Positions 63,200-64,000 of a DNA stretch of 64,000 nucleotides are shown in pieces. The stretch spans positions 3,162,001 through 3,226,000 of the forward strand of contig NZ_JAYRYK010000001.1 in NCBI RefSeq assembly GCF_041916975.1. The letters run 5' to 3'. The notes under the pieces were generated by a model. The model was not told the origin of the DNA and ran no database searches. It worked only from the letters and a program-made list of their open reading frames with translations. How positions within the stretch are numbered: position 1 is the stretch's first letter; every line of letters begins with the position of its first letter. This DNA comes from Sphingosinicella sp041916975 (lineage in GTDB: Bacteria > Pseudomonadota > Alphaproteobacteria > Sphingomonadales > Sphingomonadaceae). The position numbers were made by a program, and so were the translations under genes.

Positions 63200-64000
63200 A
63201 TGACGACAGGGGAAGATGGGGAGGGGGCACGACAACCAGGCCGCGCTTATTCGATCTATGTGCTTGTTCTGCTGACCACCGTATACGCGTTTAACTGGCT
63301 TGACCGCTATATCTTCACCATCCTGATGGAGCCGATCAAGCAGGATCTCGACCTGTCGGATACCCAGCTCGGTTTTCTCAGCGGTTTCGCCTTCTCGCTC
63401 ATGTATGCGGTCGCAGGCGTTGCCATCGCGCGCTGGGCGGATGTTGCGAACCGTCGCTCAATCGTAGCCGGCGGGCTTGCAATTTGGAGCGGTATGACCG
63501 CCGTCTGCGGTCTCGCCGGGAATTTCATGCACCTGCTGCTCGGCCGCATCGGCGTCGGGCTGGGCGAGGCGGCCTGCAGCCCGCCTTCGCACTCGCTGAT
63601 CTCGGACTATTTCCCGAAGCACAAGCGCGGCGGCGCTTTTGCCATCTACGGTCTTGGCCTTTACCTGGGCATGGCGGCTGGGCTGATCATCGGCGGTGTT
63701 GTAAACCAGTATTACGGCTGGCGTACGGCCTTCTTCGTTGCCGGGCTTCCCGGCATATTGCTGGCGTTGTTGTTCCGTTTCACGGTGCGTGAACCGATAA
63801 GAGGCGGTCAGGATACGAGTGCGACGGATGTGCAGCCATATTCGCTCGGCAAGGCGCTCCACCGCCTGGCGCGGATGCCGTCCTTCATCGCCTATGTGCT
63901 GGGCATCGGCTTCTTCTCCTTTGCCGCAAATGCAGTGAACGTCTGGTCCACCGTCTATTTCATGCGTGTACAGGGCATGGAGAGCGCTCACGTCGGCTGG
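63200..64000 (+). CDS. MFS transporter (spinster-like), 3' end cut by the window edge
   Basis: About 267 codons of a major facilitator protein are visible, starting at 63200 after a GAGGGAGG site. Hydrophobic helices include LDRYIFTILMEP in helix 1 (the conserved DRY-type element), LGFLSGFAFSLMYAVAGVAI, GRIGVGLGEAACSPPSHSLI and YFPKHKRGGAFAIYGLGLYLG. This is the spinster-like branch common in aromatic catabolic clusters. It likely exports or imports a small acid or amine. Confidence 0.87.
   Translation, partial: MTTGEDGEGARQPGRAYSIYVLVLLTTVYAFNWLDRYIFTILMEPIKQDLDLSDTQLGFLSGFAFSLMYAVAGVAIARWADVANRRSIVAGGLAIWSGMTAVCGLAGNFMHLLLGRIGVGLGEAACSPPSHSLISDYFPKHKRGGAFAIYGLGLYLGMAAGLIIGGVVNQYYGWRTAFFVAGLPGILLALLFRFTVREPIRGGQDTSATDVQPYSLGKALHRLARMPSFIAYVLGIGFFSFAANAVNVWSTVYFMRVQGMESAHVGW

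Overview
The window reads as a chromosomal segment of a GC-rich alphaproteobacterium, most likely a sphingomonad (Sphingomonadales). Supporting signs are an ATP12-type F1 assembly chaperone, a PEP-CTERM protein, three catabolism-linked TonB-dependent receptors, Rieske oxygenases related to sphingomonad degraders, and Ti-type mobilisation genes. No rRNA or CRISPR array is visible; one tRNA (Ser, GGA) is present.

Layout. (1) 1-10.9 kb is ordinary chromosome: bioB and a propionyl-CoA carboxylase beta subunit; a tightly coupled five-gene run (crcB, RluC-type pseudouridine synthase, HAD hydrolase, small membrane protein, ATP12 chaperone); a PEP-CTERM protein behind a sigma-54-like promoter; and a second coupled run (rarA, serine hydrolase, MmcQ/YjbR, DUF429-like). 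(2) 10.9-11.9 kb holds a long palindrome and a PadR/DUF2218 pair. (3) 11.9-17.8 kb is a LysR-dgcN-dgcA-D-aminoacylase-symporter cluster that looks like D-glutamate / N-acyl-D-amino-acid use. Two copies of ATAG-N5-CGTTATA sit at matching places before dgcN and before the aminoacylase. (4) 17.9-23.3 kb has a StyA-like flavin monooxygenase, a separate flavin reductase, an AraC/XylS-type regulator with a XylS-like box, and a TonB receptor.

(5) 23.4-39.5 kb is an aromatic-degradation region: acyl-CoA synthetase, Asp/Glu-racemase-like protein, IclR, TonB receptor, then the run hydrolase - CarAa-like Rieske oxygenase - ferredoxin/reductase - extradiol dioxygenase - amidase - M20-like protein. On the other strand are a zinc-independent ADH-like reductase, a second meta-cleavage hydrolase, a MarR-like regulator and a maleate-isomerase-like protein. 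The gene set suggests ring dihydroxylation, meta cleavage, hydrolysis and amide removal from an N-containing aromatic; the substrate is unknown.

(6) 40.5-50.0 kb is the left part of an integrative mobilisable element inserted at tRNA-Ser. It has a tyrosine integrase, two AlpA-like regulators, a sigma-region-4-like protein, a nucleotidyltransferase-HEPN protein beside an unknown PD-(D/E)XK nuclease-like protein (a candidate defence or toxin pair), two small TraD-type proteins, a Ti-like oriT and a TraA relaxase. No second att site was found, so the element may extend past the window.

(7) 50.3-64.0 kb is a second, visibly less GC-rich catabolic cluster: class V and class III aminotransferases, a DAO-type oxidase, IclR, a LigX/phthalate-type Rieske oxygenase, a glutamine-synthetase-like ligase, a TonB receptor, a DUF3303-like protein, an amidohydrolase, an M28-like protein and an MFS transporter cut by the window end. 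TTCG-N5-CGAA operators recur in three of its promoters, pointing to one IclR regulon, probably for an amine taken in through gamma-glutamylation.
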